Origin: Levilactobacillus angrenensis
GTDB taxonomy: Bacteria > Bacillota > Bacilli > Lactobacillales > Lactobacillaceae
Direction of reading: 5' to 3'
NCBI RefSeq assembly: GCF_003946085.1
Contig: NZ_RHOB01000005.1
Coordinates: 100,108-164,107 of the forward strand
DNA length: 64,000 nucleotides
The stretch's first letter is position 1. The number at the start of each line of letters is the position of its first letter. Below, in pieces: positions 25,296 through 33,553 of this stretch. Below the pieces are notes generated by a model. It did no database searches. It saw only the letters and a list, made by a program, of their open reading frames with translations, and was not told the origin of the DNA. The translations under genes were made by a program, and so were the position numbers.

Positions 25296-26702
25296 ATGCA
25301 AAGATTTTGGCGTCTTAGTTTAATAGCCGCCGCCAGCTTGTTTGGTCTTTGCTTATTTACCCACCCAATCGTCGGTGAAGCAAAGGTCATTGAAGGCCAC
25401 GGGGCTAATGTCGATGACGCGGTAATTGTAGATACGAAAGGAAAGGTTCACAGCCACAGTGAAGTTTTACCCGAAAACCTGCGTTACTACGTCAAATACA
25501 AGTTGTCGATTGATAATTGGCTGAAGATCGATCCCGGAGACGTAATGTACTTCTACGTTCCCGCTAACGTTCGGATCCCTGCAGATGACACATTCCCAAT
25601 GTCTGCTGGACTTGGACTTTCCTTCGGGCAAGCGACCATTTTGAAGGACTCACACGTTGGGACCATCGTCTTCAACAGCGCCTTCTCCAACACGTCCATC
25701 ATGCGTAAAGGTTTCATTCGTTTGGACGTCTATGGTGCTGGTAATGTTGAAAACCCTGAAGTTCCTGGCACTGAAGAACCTGAACCCGAAGCCCCTGGGA
25801 TTGAAGAGCCTGGGACTGAGGAACCGGGCGAAGAACCTTATCCTGAGGAACCCGGCACTGAAGAACCTGGCGAAGAACCTTATCCTGAAGAGCCTGGCAC
25901 TGAGGAACCTGGAACTGAACAACCTGGGACCGAAGAACCTGGCACTGAACAACCGGGCGAAGAACCTTATCCTGAAGAGCCTGGCACTGAACAACCTGGC
26001 ACTGAGGAACCTGGAACCGAAGAGCCTGGCACTGAGGAACCCGGAACCGAAGAACCTGGGACTGAAGAACCTGGGACCGAACATCCTGGCACTGAGTATC
26101 CAGAAGCACCTGGTGTTGAACAACCTGGCACTGAACATCCTGGGACCGAAACGCCTGGGACTGAACACCCTGGCACCACTGAACCAGAAAATCCTAGCGA
26201 AATGCCTGGCGAAGAACAAGTGCCTGGTGTCACCTATCCAGGTCATCCTGGCCACGTAACGCCTGGAACTGATGTGCCGGTTATCCCCGGTGGCTCTGGC
26301 AACCACATCACTGGTAGTCACACCACTGGCAACCACACCTACACGGGTTCTAACACGAGTGCTTACCGGCCAACTTACACGACGCAAAAGCCGAGTGTCA
26401 CGACCACGATGCACCACACGGGTCAACCTGCAACATCCACTAGCCAATCCAGTCAACCTGAATTAGCTGGCGGGTCTGGTTACGTCACGACTGGCCAACC
26501 TGCTGGACAATCCGCTAGCGCAACCACGCGTTCGGCTGCTGATCAGACGAAGACATCGCCAGCAAGCGCTGCACAGTCAGCCAAGAAGTTACCACAAACC
26601 AATGAACAATCTCATGACGGGTTAGTCATTCTGGGATTAAGCCTCTTGAGCTTCAGTCTTGGTTTAGGCTACCTGGATCTCCGTCAGCGTAAGGAAAATT
26701 AA
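25296..26702 (+). CDS. LPxTG-type surface protein with PGTEEPGTE repeat stalk
   Basis: This is a 468-residue cell-wall anchored protein. A strong AGGAGG precedes the start. The signal peptide is about residues 1-29. Residues of about 30-150 form a folded N-terminal domain resembling the Ig-like adhesion domain of SdrG/SgrA-type proteins (LSIDNWLKIDPGDVMYFYVP, FSNTSIMRKGFIRLDVYGAG). Residues of about 152-310 are an acidic proline-rich stalk of PGTEEPGTE and PGEEPYPEE units. A Thr/Ser-rich region follows. The C-terminus has the sorting signal LPQTNE, a hydrophobic helix and a basic tail, the LPQTxE form used by several lactobacilli. The ligand is unknown. The repeat is probably length-variable between strains. 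Confidence 0.92.
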   Translation: MQRFWRLSLIAAASLFGLCLFTHPIVGEAKVIEGHGANVDDAVIVDTKGKVHSHSEVLPENLRYYVKYKLSIDNWLKIDPGDVMYFYVPANVRIPADDTFPMSAGLGLSFGQATILKDSHVGTIVFNSAFSNTSIMRKGFIRLDVYGAGNVENPEVPGTEEPEPEAPGIEEPGTEEPGEEPYPEEPGTEEPGEEPYPEEPGTEEPGTEQPGTEEPGTEQPGEEPYPEEPGTEQPGTEEPGTEEPGTEEPGTEEPGTEEPGTEHPGTEYPEAPGVEQPGTEHPGTETPGTEHPGTTEPENPSEMPGEEQVPGVTYPGHPGHVTPGTDVPVIPGGSGNHITGSHTTGNHTYTGSNTSAYRPTYTTQKPSVTTTMHHTGQPATSTSQSSQPELAGGSGYVTTGQPAGQSASATTRSAADQTKTSPASAAQSAKKLPQTNEQSHDGLVILGLSLLSFSLGLGYLDLRQRKEN

Positions 26703-26764
26703 TTGAAATTTGCTTGAGGACCACTCGCATTTCAAACGCCTGGCCCTTTCCTTGAGCCATTATT

Positions 26765-26800
26765 TTAGCCCCTTAGTGACCGAGGGGCTAAGCCATTTTG
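26765..26800 (+). terminator. Terminator of the LPxTG gene
   Basis: TTAGCCCCT pairs with AGGGGCTAA, followed by GCCATTTT. Confidence 0.75.
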
Positions 26801-26954
26801 GCTAGTAACTGTTGGTTTGCCCTGACATCTAACGTTACCAAACTGTCTTAATCTGTTAAAAGGTTGTGACTTCCCCGCAACTTTTTACCGTTATACTCAA
26901 TGGTGTTGTCAGCCTTCCCCAATTTGCCTGGCAATAAATACTTATGACGATGGA

Positions 26955-27557
26955 GTGACATTTATCAAAACGCAAACTCGGTTTTTAATCAGTACCTTAG
27001 CCGCTGGCGCTTTATTCCTAGCTGGCACGAGCACCACGGCTTCCGCCCACATGGCTACGAGCCAACAACCCGCCCAAACGCAAACCACGGCGACGACCAA
27101 CACGGCCGCTACGACTACGCCGGCAACCAACACCAGTTACCAACATACTACCACGACGCCAACGACGAGCACGTCGACGTCAACGTCAACGACTAATACC
27201 GGCAGTCAAGTTGCCGGTGGTAATGGCGTCGCAACGGCCCTGGCAATCGCCAACAGTGGCACACCGTACGTTTACGGTGGCAACACCACGGCTGGGTTTG
27301 ACTGCTCTGGCTTGGTGCAATATGCTTTGGGCCTGAGTGCCCGGACGACGACCCAGCAAGCGACCTTGGGCACGCACCACTACGATGTGGCCAACGCCCC
27401 GGCTGGCGCCATCCTGTTCTGGGGTTCAGAAAGTAACCCGTACCACGACGGCCTGTCCTTAGGAAACGGCTCTTACGTGGCTGCGCAAAACCCAACTGAC
27501 GGTATCGGCGTGTTCAGCCAAACTTACTTCACGCCTAGTTTCTACGTGATTCCTTAA
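26955..27557 (+). CDS. Secreted NlpC/P60 peptidoglycan endopeptidase
   Basis: This is an exported 200-residue wall hydrolase that should cleave stem peptides. It has a signal peptide (FLISTLAAGALFLAGTSTTASA), a Thr/Gln-rich low-complexity linker (about 35-85) and a C-terminal NlpC/P60 domain. The catalytic Cys lies in FDCSGLVQYAL. The His lies in YHDGLSLGNGSYVAA, where the family usually has HVGIYLGNG, so the active site is slightly unusual. The start is doubtful. GTG 26955 is the first in-frame option but overlaps its GGAG site, while ATC 26964 would have GGAG at ideal spacing and give MKTQTRF. A strong terminator follows at 27604. Confidence 0.88.
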   Translation: MTFIKTQTRFLISTLAAGALFLAGTSTTASAHMATSQQPAQTQTTATTNTAATTTPATNTSYQHTTTTPTTSTSTSTSTTNTGSQVAGGNGVATALAIANSGTPYVYGGNTTAGFDCSGLVQYALGLSARTTTQQATLGTHHYDVANAPAGAILFWGSESNPYHDGLSLGNGSYVAAQNPTDGIGVFSQTYFTPSFYVIP

Positions 27558-27603
27558 ATCACCCTTCCTAAAAAATAAAACGACTGAAGGTGTACTCACT
27601 TTC

Positions 27604-27653
27604 GGCAAAAAGCGCAGTAGCTGCTGGCGAGACCAGTGGCTACTGCGCTTTTT
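27604..27653. terminator. Strong bidirectional terminator after the NlpC/P60 gene
   Basis: AAAAAGCGCAGTAGC and GCTACTGCGCTTTTTT form a 15-bp stem with A and T runs on both sides. Confidence 0.92.
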
Positions 27654-27664
27654 TCTTACTTTCA

Positions 27665-28185
27665 AAAATTGTTCGTTGACAGCTTCACAGCTCGTACTGA
27701 CCGCCTACCGTCCGCCAACTATGGGTTGGAACGCGGTGGGCGGACCGGACCGAGCCTGAAAAGCGGTCTCGGCCTCGCTTTGAGCCGAAAACCCGCGTCT
27801 CAAAGTCGCCAGTTGTCTAAGCGGCATGAACCGCGCCGCTAAGACAACTCCCACGGCTGAATCCATAGTTGGCGGACTCTCGGCTACAAGTGTGTGTGTT
27901 AGTAACGGTTGACTTAGTCCCAGGTAGCGGCTGTTTTGGCAACTAGTTTTTGACTAACACAGTATTGCTGATGATCGTCACTCTTCGCCGGAGGCAACCA
28001 GGGTGGAGCCAGCTGTGGCGACGGTGTTGGCTGAGATTTTGTCTCAGCCTACAGCGTGGGACGACTTGGGAGCCTGGCGAACTTTGCCAGGCTTTCAAGC
28101 GAACCGGAAGACCGCTCCTCAGGCTGGAGGTGTTCCCCAGAGCAGGCGGAACCCTGGCTGACGCAGGCACTGTTTTCCCTAACTT
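27665..28185 (+). repeat. Dispersed hairpin repeat, copy B (truncated at both ends)
   Basis: It starts inside the left flank (GTTCGTTGACAGCTTC) and runs to TGACGCAGGCACTG. The inner module is bounded by GTCCGCCAACTATGGGTT (27710-27727) and its near-complement AATCCATAGTTGGCGGAC (27860-27877). The right half contains GGCTGAG/CTCAGCC and CTGGCG-type stems. The terminal right end is missing next to the oppA stop codon. Confidence 0.88.
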
Positions 28186-28219
28186 AGCGGACGATAATGC
28201 GGTCATCCCCACCAACCGG

Positions 28220-29836
28220 CTACTTCCAGTAGGCGTAGCGGTATTGCGCGGCGGTGCTGAAGGTGCTGTACTTGATACCGCCCACCTGCTTGCTGACCAG
28301 GTTGACTTGCGCTTGCTGGTACAGCGGGTTGAAGACGCCCAGCTGTGACATCCGGCGACTAGCCGACTTCAGCAAGGTGAAGCGTTTCTTCGCGTTCGTT
28401 TCCGTTTGAGCTGCCAGCATTAACCGGTTGAATTTCTGATCGACGTAATTGGAGAAATTGATGGAGTTGCCCTTCATAAACAGATCCAAGTCGGTCGTGG
28501 GGTCCGGTTCATCCCCGGTCCAGCCGAAGGTCGAAACGTCAAAGTCCCCCTTGAACATCTTGTTGATCTGCTGGGTCAGCGGCATCGAAGAAATCGTGAC
28601 GGTCAGTCCTGGCATGGTCTTTTGCCACTGGCTTTGGATGTATTCAGCCACGTTCTTGGACCCGTCGGAATCATTGGTCAACAGGGTGAGTTTGAAATTC
28701 CCGCCACCCAATTCTGCGCGCGCCTGACGCCACAACCGGCGAGCCTTAGCGGCGTCATACGCGGTGTAATTGCCGGTGCTGACCGCAAAGTCCTTGCCGT
28801 TGTTCGGATCCGTTGCGACCCCCTGGGCAACCATATTTTTCAGCGGTACCGAACCGTCTTGATTGACCTTTTTCGTTAGTTCCTGGCGATTGATGGCCAA
28901 ACTGGCAGCCGTCCGGAATTTTTGGTTGGCCCCTAACTTCGTGTGGGTATTGAAGTACTGGATGGACACGGCCGTCGTCAGCGTCTTACGCATTTGCCGT
29001 TTGAGCTGGGCGTTGTTGGCGGTCCCGGTGACCGTGGTGCCCCCAATCTTCGTTTCTTGCACCTTTCCCGCCGCAAATAATTTTTCGGCTGTCGAATCCG
29101 TCTTGACGACCTGCACGTTGACCCGGTTGATTTTTACCTGTTTTTTCCCGTAGTAGCGCTGGTTCTTGACGTAGACCCAATTATCCTTAGTCCCGTTCCA
29201 TTTCTTTAAAACGTAAGGCCCGTTGGCGGCGACCCGGCTGGAATTGGTCCCGTACTTAGCACCGTATTTCTTCACCAAATGGCGATTGACCGGCAAGTAT
29301 TCCGTGGCGGCATCGTAGTTGAAGGCCGCGTTGGGTCGACTTAAGGTGATCTGCAGTCGGTATTTTCCCAGCGCTTTAACGCCTAAGGCACTCGGTTGTT
29401 TGGTGCCTTTTTGAATGGCCGTATAATTCGTGAAGGTCGCGAACCGATTGGCATATTGCGCCTTCGTAGTCGGATCGACCTGCCGACGGAAAGAGTCCAC
29501 GAAATCCTGCGCCGTGACCTGGTCGCCATTGCTCCAGTGCGCGTCGTGACGCAGCGTGAAGGTGTAGGTCTTCCCGTGATTCGTCGGGGTCACGACCTTG
29601 GTCGCCATGGCCGGAACGACCTTGCCGTCATTGTTCTGCCGGTACAACCCTTCCGTCGTCTGCTTCATCATGTAAAAGGAGTACGCATCCGTGGCCTTGT
29701 TAGGGTCGGCTGTCTGTAATTCTGCCGGCATGGTCACGTTCAATGCCTTATTGGTCGTCGCCTGGCTAGATTGACACCCCGCCAAGGTCCCCACCAATAA
29801 CAATCCTAATAATCCTAATCCCATTCGCTGCTTCAT
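28220..29836 (-). CDS. Oligopeptide ABC transporter substrate-binding lipoprotein
   Basis: This is a 538-residue OppA-type lipoprotein that captures peptides outside the membrane. The signal sequence ends in a lipobox (VGTLAGC), followed by QSSQATTN. The SBP_bac_5 fold is shown by YSFYMMKQTTEGLYRQ, the typical YTFTLRHDAHWSNGDQVTAQDFVDSF segment and a late FSNYVDQKFNRL region. No permease or ATPase gene is adjacent, so it is an orphan receptor that would use a distant Opp system. It is preceded by a T-box riboswitch (29887-30175), so its synthesis responds to uncharged tRNA, meaning amino-acid hunger. Confidence 0.93.
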   Translation of the reverse strand: MKQRMGLGLLGLLLVGTLAGCQSSQATTNKALNVTMPAELQTADPNKATDAYSFYMMKQTTEGLYRQNNDGKVVPAMATKVVTPTNHGKTYTFTLRHDAHWSNGDQVTAQDFVDSFRRQVDPTTKAQYANRFATFTNYTAIQKGTKQPSALGVKALGKYRLQITLSRPNAAFNYDAATEYLPVNRHLVKKYGAKYGTNSSRVAANGPYVLKKWNGTKDNWVYVKNQRYYGKKQVKINRVNVQVVKTDSTAEKLFAAGKVQETKIGGTTVTGTANNAQLKRQMRKTLTTAVSIQYFNTHTKLGANQKFRTAASLAINRQELTKKVNQDGSVPLKNMVAQGVATDPNNGKDFAVSTGNYTAYDAAKARRLWRQARAELGGGNFKLTLLTNDSDGSKNVAEYIQSQWQKTMPGLTVTISSMPLTQQINKMFKGDFDVSTFGWTGDEPDPTTDLDLFMKGNSINFSNYVDQKFNRLMLAAQTETNAKKRFTLLKSASRRMSQLGVFNPLYQQAQVNLVSKQVGGIKYSTFSTAAQYRYAYWK

Positions 29837-29886
29837 CGAATCCCTCCAAACCTCAAAATGGCCAGCCAGTCATCGAATTTGGGTAA

Positions 29887-30175
29887 AAAAAGACGCCCTC
29901 AGCAGAATTTTGCTTCTGCTAAGGGCGCTAATCACGCGGTACCACCTTAATTTACGACAAAAAAAACTGTCGTCGCTTCGCGGACTGCCGCAGCAATCCG
30001 TTTGCACGATAATGGGTGCCACCAACGCGGTTACTGGTTTCTTCACCGTTTTGCTCCGAAGTGATTTTCGATCAGCGGCCTGTCTCCCCTCACACCAAAC
30101 GGGAGTCGCTAGTCAGGCCGGTCCTGGTCTAGTCGTCTTCATCAACGCACACTATTCTTTTGCTTGCTAACTTGT
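29887..30175 (-). promoter_or_regulatory. T-box riboswitch upstream of the oppA-like gene
   Basis: On the minus strand, GGTGGTACCGCGTG (29933-29946) is the T-box. It is followed by a strong terminator (GCGCCCTTAGCAGAA paired with TTCTGCTGAGGGCG, then TTTTTTT at 29887-29893). In stem I the basal GAAG/CTTC pairing puts GAAAATCACTTC at the specifier position. ATC (Ile), followed by the usual purine, is the best candidate, but this is by eye and not certain. Confidence 0.9.
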
Positions 30176-30233
30176 CCATAAGATTAGACTTTGATTAGAG
30201 AAAAGTCAAGCTAATTTCATCATTTTCTTAAAA

Positions 30234-31619
30234 TTAATCTGGCCGGTCGATGTTCGTCATCGCCAGGGGATCGACCCAGGCCGCAAACTGGTCAGCCGTC
30301 ACCTTGCCCGACTTTAACGCCGCTTCGCGCAGGGTCCACCCGTTGCGATCCGCTGCTTGCGCAATCAACGCACTGTCGTGATAGCCGATGTGTGGCGACA
30401 GCGCCGTCACGGTCATCAAGGACTGGTCGACCAGCGTGGCCATCCGGTCGGCATTGACGGTCAGGCCGTGGACCAATTTGGTCGTGAAGGCCCGCATCGT
30501 CCCGGTCAACAGGTCGGCCGATTCCAGGAACGTGGCAATCAAGACTGGTTTGTACACGTTCATTTCAAAATTCCCCTGGGAGGCCGCCACGGTCAGTGTC
30601 ACGTCGTTACCCATCACCCGCGTCGCCGCCATAGTCAGCGCCTCGGCTTGGGTCGGATTGACCTTCCCTGGCATGATGGAAGACCCGGGCTCGTTGGCGG
30701 GAATATTGAGCTCGCCATATCCCGCTCGCGGCCCACTGGCCAAGAACCGAATGTCATTGGCAATCTTCAACAGGTCACTGGCCAGCGTTTTCAGGGCGCC
30801 GTGAACCACGTTGAGACCAGAATGGGCCGCTAAGCCGAAGAACTTGTTGGTCTTGGCGGTAAACGGCTGATCATAGGTCTGCGCCAGTTGGGTCGCCACC
30901 GCTACCGCGAACCCGGGAGCGGCGTTGAGCCCCGTCCCGACTGCGGTACCACCGATAGGCAGCTCCAGCAAGGTCGGTGCCAACTGTTTCAAATAGTCTT
31001 GATCATGCTGCAACGTGCTGACCCAGCCACTGATTTCTTGACCAAACGTCAAGGGCGTCGCGTCTTGCAGATGCGTCCGACCAATCTTGACCACCCGCCA
31101 AAATTCCTGTTGCTTCGCCGTCAATTCGTCGATCAAGCGTTGCGTGGCGGTCAAGAGCGGCTGCAGGGCCAAGGTCGCCGTGATGGCCATCGCTGTTGGG
31201 AAGGTATCGTTGGAGCTCTGCCCGTGATTGACGTCATCGTTGGGTAACACCCCGCTGGTCGGGTCAAATTTGACCGTCTGGTGGGCAATGACCTCGTTGA
31301 CATTCATATTGGTCTGAGTCCCCGACCCCGTCTGGTACACGTGCAAGGGAAAATCGCGCTGCAACTGGTCATCTGGTAACGCCAACAAGGCATCGGCCGC
31401 CCGAATGATCAAAGTCGCCTTGGCTTCTTGCACCTCGCCCAAGTCCCGGTTAGCCACCGCTGCGGCGCGTTTGAGCTGAATCAAGGCGCGAATCAAGACC
31501 AACGGCATCAATGGTCCAGTGGTAAAATTGTGCCGACTCCGCTCCGTTTGCGCTCCCCACAGAGCGTCAGCGGGAACTTTCACGGTCCCCAGTGCATCTG
31601 CTTCCTCTCGATAATCCAT
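30234..31619 (-). CDS. fumC: Fumarate hydratase, class II
   Basis: This 461-residue cytoplasmic enzyme interconverts fumarate and malate. The start at 31619 (MDYREEADALGTVKVP) follows AGAGGA; the longer frame has no site. Signatures: GSGTQTNMNVNEV, GRTHLQDATPLTFGQE, and the superfamily signature GSSIMPGKVNPTQ. HxxHDSA-type IGYHDSALIAQAA near the end supports fumarase over aspartase. In lactobacilli the enzyme belongs to the partial, reductive TCA branch or to malate use. No neighbouring TCA genes are present. Confidence 0.93.
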   Translation of the reverse strand: MDYREEADALGTVKVPADALWGAQTERSRHNFTTGPLMPLVLIRALIQLKRAAAVANRDLGEVQEAKATLIIRAADALLALPDDQLQRDFPLHVYQTGSGTQTNMNVNEVIAHQTVKFDPTSGVLPNDDVNHGQSSNDTFPTAMAITATLALQPLLTATQRLIDELTAKQQEFWRVVKIGRTHLQDATPLTFGQEISGWVSTLQHDQDYLKQLAPTLLELPIGGTAVGTGLNAAPGFAVAVATQLAQTYDQPFTAKTNKFFGLAAHSGLNVVHGALKTLASDLLKIANDIRFLASGPRAGYGELNIPANEPGSSIMPGKVNPTQAEALTMAATRVMGNDVTLTVAASQGNFEMNVYKPVLIATFLESADLLTGTMRAFTTKLVHGLTVNADRMATLVDQSLMTVTALSPHIGYHDSALIAQAADRNGWTLREAALKSGKVTADQFAAWVDPLAMTNIDRPD

Positions 31620-31714
31620 GACACGCTTCCTCTCACATGCAAATTTTTCTGACAATGATTCCCCAGTCAGCATACCGAGTCTACCTGCTGCCCGTCAATA
31701 CTTTTTATGGGAAA

Positions 31715-31905
31715 GTGAGGTGTTTACAGCTTCGTAGGTTGAAATGGCACCTGCCGTCCGCCGACTACGGGTTGGCACACTGTGGGCGGACCGAGCCTGA
31801 GAACCGGTGGTCTGCGTTTATGGCTTCATAGCCGAACCGTGTGCCAACAGGCAACCGGTTCCGCTTAACACTGCTAGGCAGTTAACCGCCTATTGGCACA
31901 CTCTT
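31715..31905 (+). repeat. Dispersed hairpin repeat, copy C (divergent fragment)
   Basis: It keeps the left flank (GTGTTTACAGCTTCGTAG), CCGTCCGCCGACTACGGGTT and GGGCGGACCGAGCCTGAGAA of the family, then diverges into its own stems (GGTTCGGCTATGAAGCC region and TGTGCCAACAGGC). The 3' half of the family is missing. Confidence 0.7.
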
Positions 31906-31923
31906 TTTGGTATTTTATCCACC

Positions 31924-31957
31924 AAAAAAGTCGTTCCCCAATGACGGGAACGACCGG
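31924..31957 (-). terminator. Terminator of the AP2-domain gene
   Basis: AAAAAAGTCGTTCCC pairs with GGGAACGAC, giving a T run on the minus strand. Confidence 0.85.
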
Positions 31958-31995
31958 TTTTGGCTTCTATTGCTTTGCTGGTTAAGCCTGCTGAA

Positions 31996-32490
31996 TTAGC
32001 CTTCAGCTGAGGCATCTAATTGCAAATTGTTTTTCTTGGCCAGCTTAAGTTCCGCTTCTTTCCGTGCCGCAACGGCATCATAAAAGTCGGTAAAAGTCTG
32101 GTTTAAGATGTAGCGGCCGTGGTAAAATAAACGTGCCGCCCACTTACCGGAACGCTTGTCGAAGCTAACGCCGATAACGCCGGAAATATTCCGGGAACTG
32201 ATCTTTGTCAGGGCCGCAACGTTGCTCCCATTTACTAATGGTAAGTTCATTGCGTTGCCGATTTGCTTCTTCGTCCGGGGATCTTTGGTCAACCGGGCCT
32301 TGCTGACGTCACGCCGGTAGCAACCGCAGCTCACCGTAATGCCATGCCGTAGCCGGTAACTGTCAACGGTAACCAGGTTACCACAGCTACATTTGCACAG
32401 CCACGTGGCATTCCCGTTCTTTGCTGTACCGTCCCGACGAATAACCGTCAGTCTGCCGAATTGTTGTCCGCTCAAGTCTAGGAGTCTCAT
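31996..32490 (-). CDS. AP2-domain DNA-binding protein with zinc-knuckle N-terminus
   Basis: This is a 164-residue protein. The start at 32490 (MRLLDLSGQQFGRL) follows GGAGGAATTACCC. The N-terminal half carries a Cys cluster (WLCKCSCGN, then TVSCGCYRRD) that probably binds zinc. The C-terminal half (about 105-155) is an AP2/ERF-type DNA-binding domain (ISGVIGVSFDKRSGKWAARLFYHGRYI, then FYDAVAARKEAELKLAK). In bacteria and phages this pairing occurs in HNH homing endonucleases, but no HNH nuclease motif is visible here. It may be a solitary remnant of a selfish endonuclease or a regulator. Single gene with its own terminator. Confidence 0.85.
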   Translation of the reverse strand: MRLLDLSGQQFGRLTVIRRDGTAKNGNATWLCKCSCGNLVTVDSYRLRHGITVSCGCYRRDVSKARLTKDPRTKKQIGNAMNLPLVNGSNVAALTKISSRNISGVIGVSFDKRSGKWAARLFYHGRYILNQTFTDFYDAVAARKEAELKLAKKNNLQLDASAEG

Positions 32491-32710
32491 GGGTAATTCC
32501 TCCATTCATTATTTTCGAAAGCTCGCTATACTGCCATTCTCCCCGTGAATGACTCAAGTTTCTTTGGTGAATTTGATCCTTACTAATTATTCTACACGCC
32601 AAACTAAAAATTAGCTTAAAGTTTTAAATGTTTTTAGCCGCAATGGATAATTGTCCACATTGTCACCACTAGTTCTACTATACTAACCACTTATAAAGAA
32701 GGCAATTATA

Positions 32711-33082
32711 ATGATTATAATTTTAACATTCTTAATTTATTTTGTCGCCATTGAACACTTGGGTATCATGGCTTTGGAAATCTTTGGTAAACCTGAACAA
32801 CAGGCCAAGGCGTTTGGCATGCCACTGAGCTTCGTTCACCAAACACCGGCCAAAGCCGCATTGGGTAATATGGGGATTTACAATGGCATGCTGGCCGTCA
32901 CGATGCTCGTCAGCCAATGGGTCTTGACCGGCCGCGCCCGGCTGATCACCACGGCGCTACTATTGGTTTACATTGTGATTGTTGCCATTTATGGTAGTCT
33001 GACGGTAAAAAAATCAATTTTCTGGCTACAAGGAATGCCGGCACTAGTGACATTTATCGTTTTACTAACACAATTAGTTTAA
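32711..33082 (+). CDS. DUF1304 membrane protein
   Basis: This is a 123-residue integral membrane protein with four helices. The DUF1304 pattern is clear: IEHLGIMALEIFG near the start, then NMGIYNGMLA after the first helix, and IVAIYGSLTVKKSIFWLQGMPAL. An AGAAGGCAATTATA site precedes the ATG. The function is unknown across the family. It is probably monocistronic; a separate small RNA promoter begins about 20 bp after its stop. Confidence 0.88.
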   Translation: MIIILTFLIYFVAIEHLGIMALEIFGKPEQQAKAFGMPLSFVHQTPAKAALGNMGIYNGMLAVTMLVSQWVLTGRARLITTALLLVYIVIVAIYGSLTVKKSIFWLQGMPALVTFIVLLTQLV

Positions 33083-33102
33083 GTGAATCTTTAAATTTGT
33101 GG

Positions 33103-33131
33103 TTTACAGCGGCGGGTGGCAACGTTATAAT
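33103..33131 (+). promoter_or_regulatory. Promoter of candidate structured RNA
   Basis: TTTACA (33103-33108), 17 bp and TATAAT (33126-33131) form a near-consensus promoter with no protein gene downstream. Confidence 0.8.
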
Positions 33132-33137
33132 GAAGTT

Positions 33138-33275
33138 ACATATTCAGGTGAGAACCTGCCACGGGACTTCAATCGTTGGAGGAGTTAATTGACATTTAGC
33201 CATTATTAACACCGTTGAAGCCGTACACATACTTCTATTCTGCTGGTTGCGTCCAAACGTAACTAGCTTTTTTAT
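33138..33275 (+). ncRNA. Candidate structured small RNA of about 138 nt
   Basis: The predicted transcript has three hairpins. The first is CAGGT-GAGA-ACCTG, a perfect stem with a GNRA loop (33145-33158). The second is a long hairpin formed by ACGG..CTTCAA..CG and CGTTGAAGCCGT (33161-33224), with GTTAAT/ATTAAC further in. The third is a terminator GCTGGTTGCG/CGTAACTAGC followed by TTTTTT (33243-33273). A GGAGGAG followed by TTG and six codons lies inside the second hairpin, so a tiny peptide cannot be excluded. I do not recognise a known family. Confidence 0.6.
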
Positions 33276-33286
33276 TGTCTAAAAAT

Positions 33287-33334
33287 AAAACCACTAGGTG
33301 CCGGGATTTTTTCTCAGCTACCTAGTGGTTTTGC
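33287..33334. terminator. Bidirectional terminator
   Basis: AAAACCACTAGGT pairs with ACCTAGTGGTTTT around a loop. It separates the small RNA from the minus-strand small gene that follows. Confidence 0.88.
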
Positions 33335-33357
33335 CTTGCCTTGCATTTCATTTATCC

Positions 33358-33474
33358 TTACATACTGCTGGCGGTAATCCACAGCTGAATCATGTGGAAA
33401 ACAACGACCGCCATTGCCCCAACAAATAAGCAACCTGCTAAGTAATAGACGTAATACATCATTGGATGTTTCAT
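33358..33474 (-). CDS. Small single-pass membrane protein (38 aa)
   Basis: This short frame starts MKHPMMYYVYYLAG and has one hydrophobic helix (LAGCLFVGAMAVVVF), ending ITASSM. A GGGGG tract seven bases before the ATG supports translation. The terminator at 33287 lies just downstream in its direction. No function can be assigned; small helices of this kind can be regulators of membrane complexes or type I toxins. Confidence 0.55.
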   Translation of the reverse strand: MKHPMMYYVYYLAGCLFVGAMAVVVFHMIQLWITASSM

Positions 33475-33553
33475 CTGCTTACCCCCTAACCCATCATAGC
33501 GTACCACGAATGACGGTCCGGTTACCCAAATAGCCTTCGGTAGCCCCAGTTGC

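Noticed and set aside
25790..26200. Possible CRISPR or minisatellite array
   Set aside because: The periodic sequence is in-frame coding repeats without uniform spacers.
25650..26456. Long minus-strand frames opposite the LPxTG gene (268, 131 and 88 codons)
   Set aside because: They are the complement of the PGTEEPGTE repeat codons; the repetitive composition keeps frames open. No ribosome binding site or domain was seen.
27636..27842. Open frames inside the dispersed repeat (for example 27636, 51393 and 53460 on plus)
   Set aside because: These frames arise from the GC-rich palindromes and are not conserved in length between copies; no ribosome binding sites precede them.
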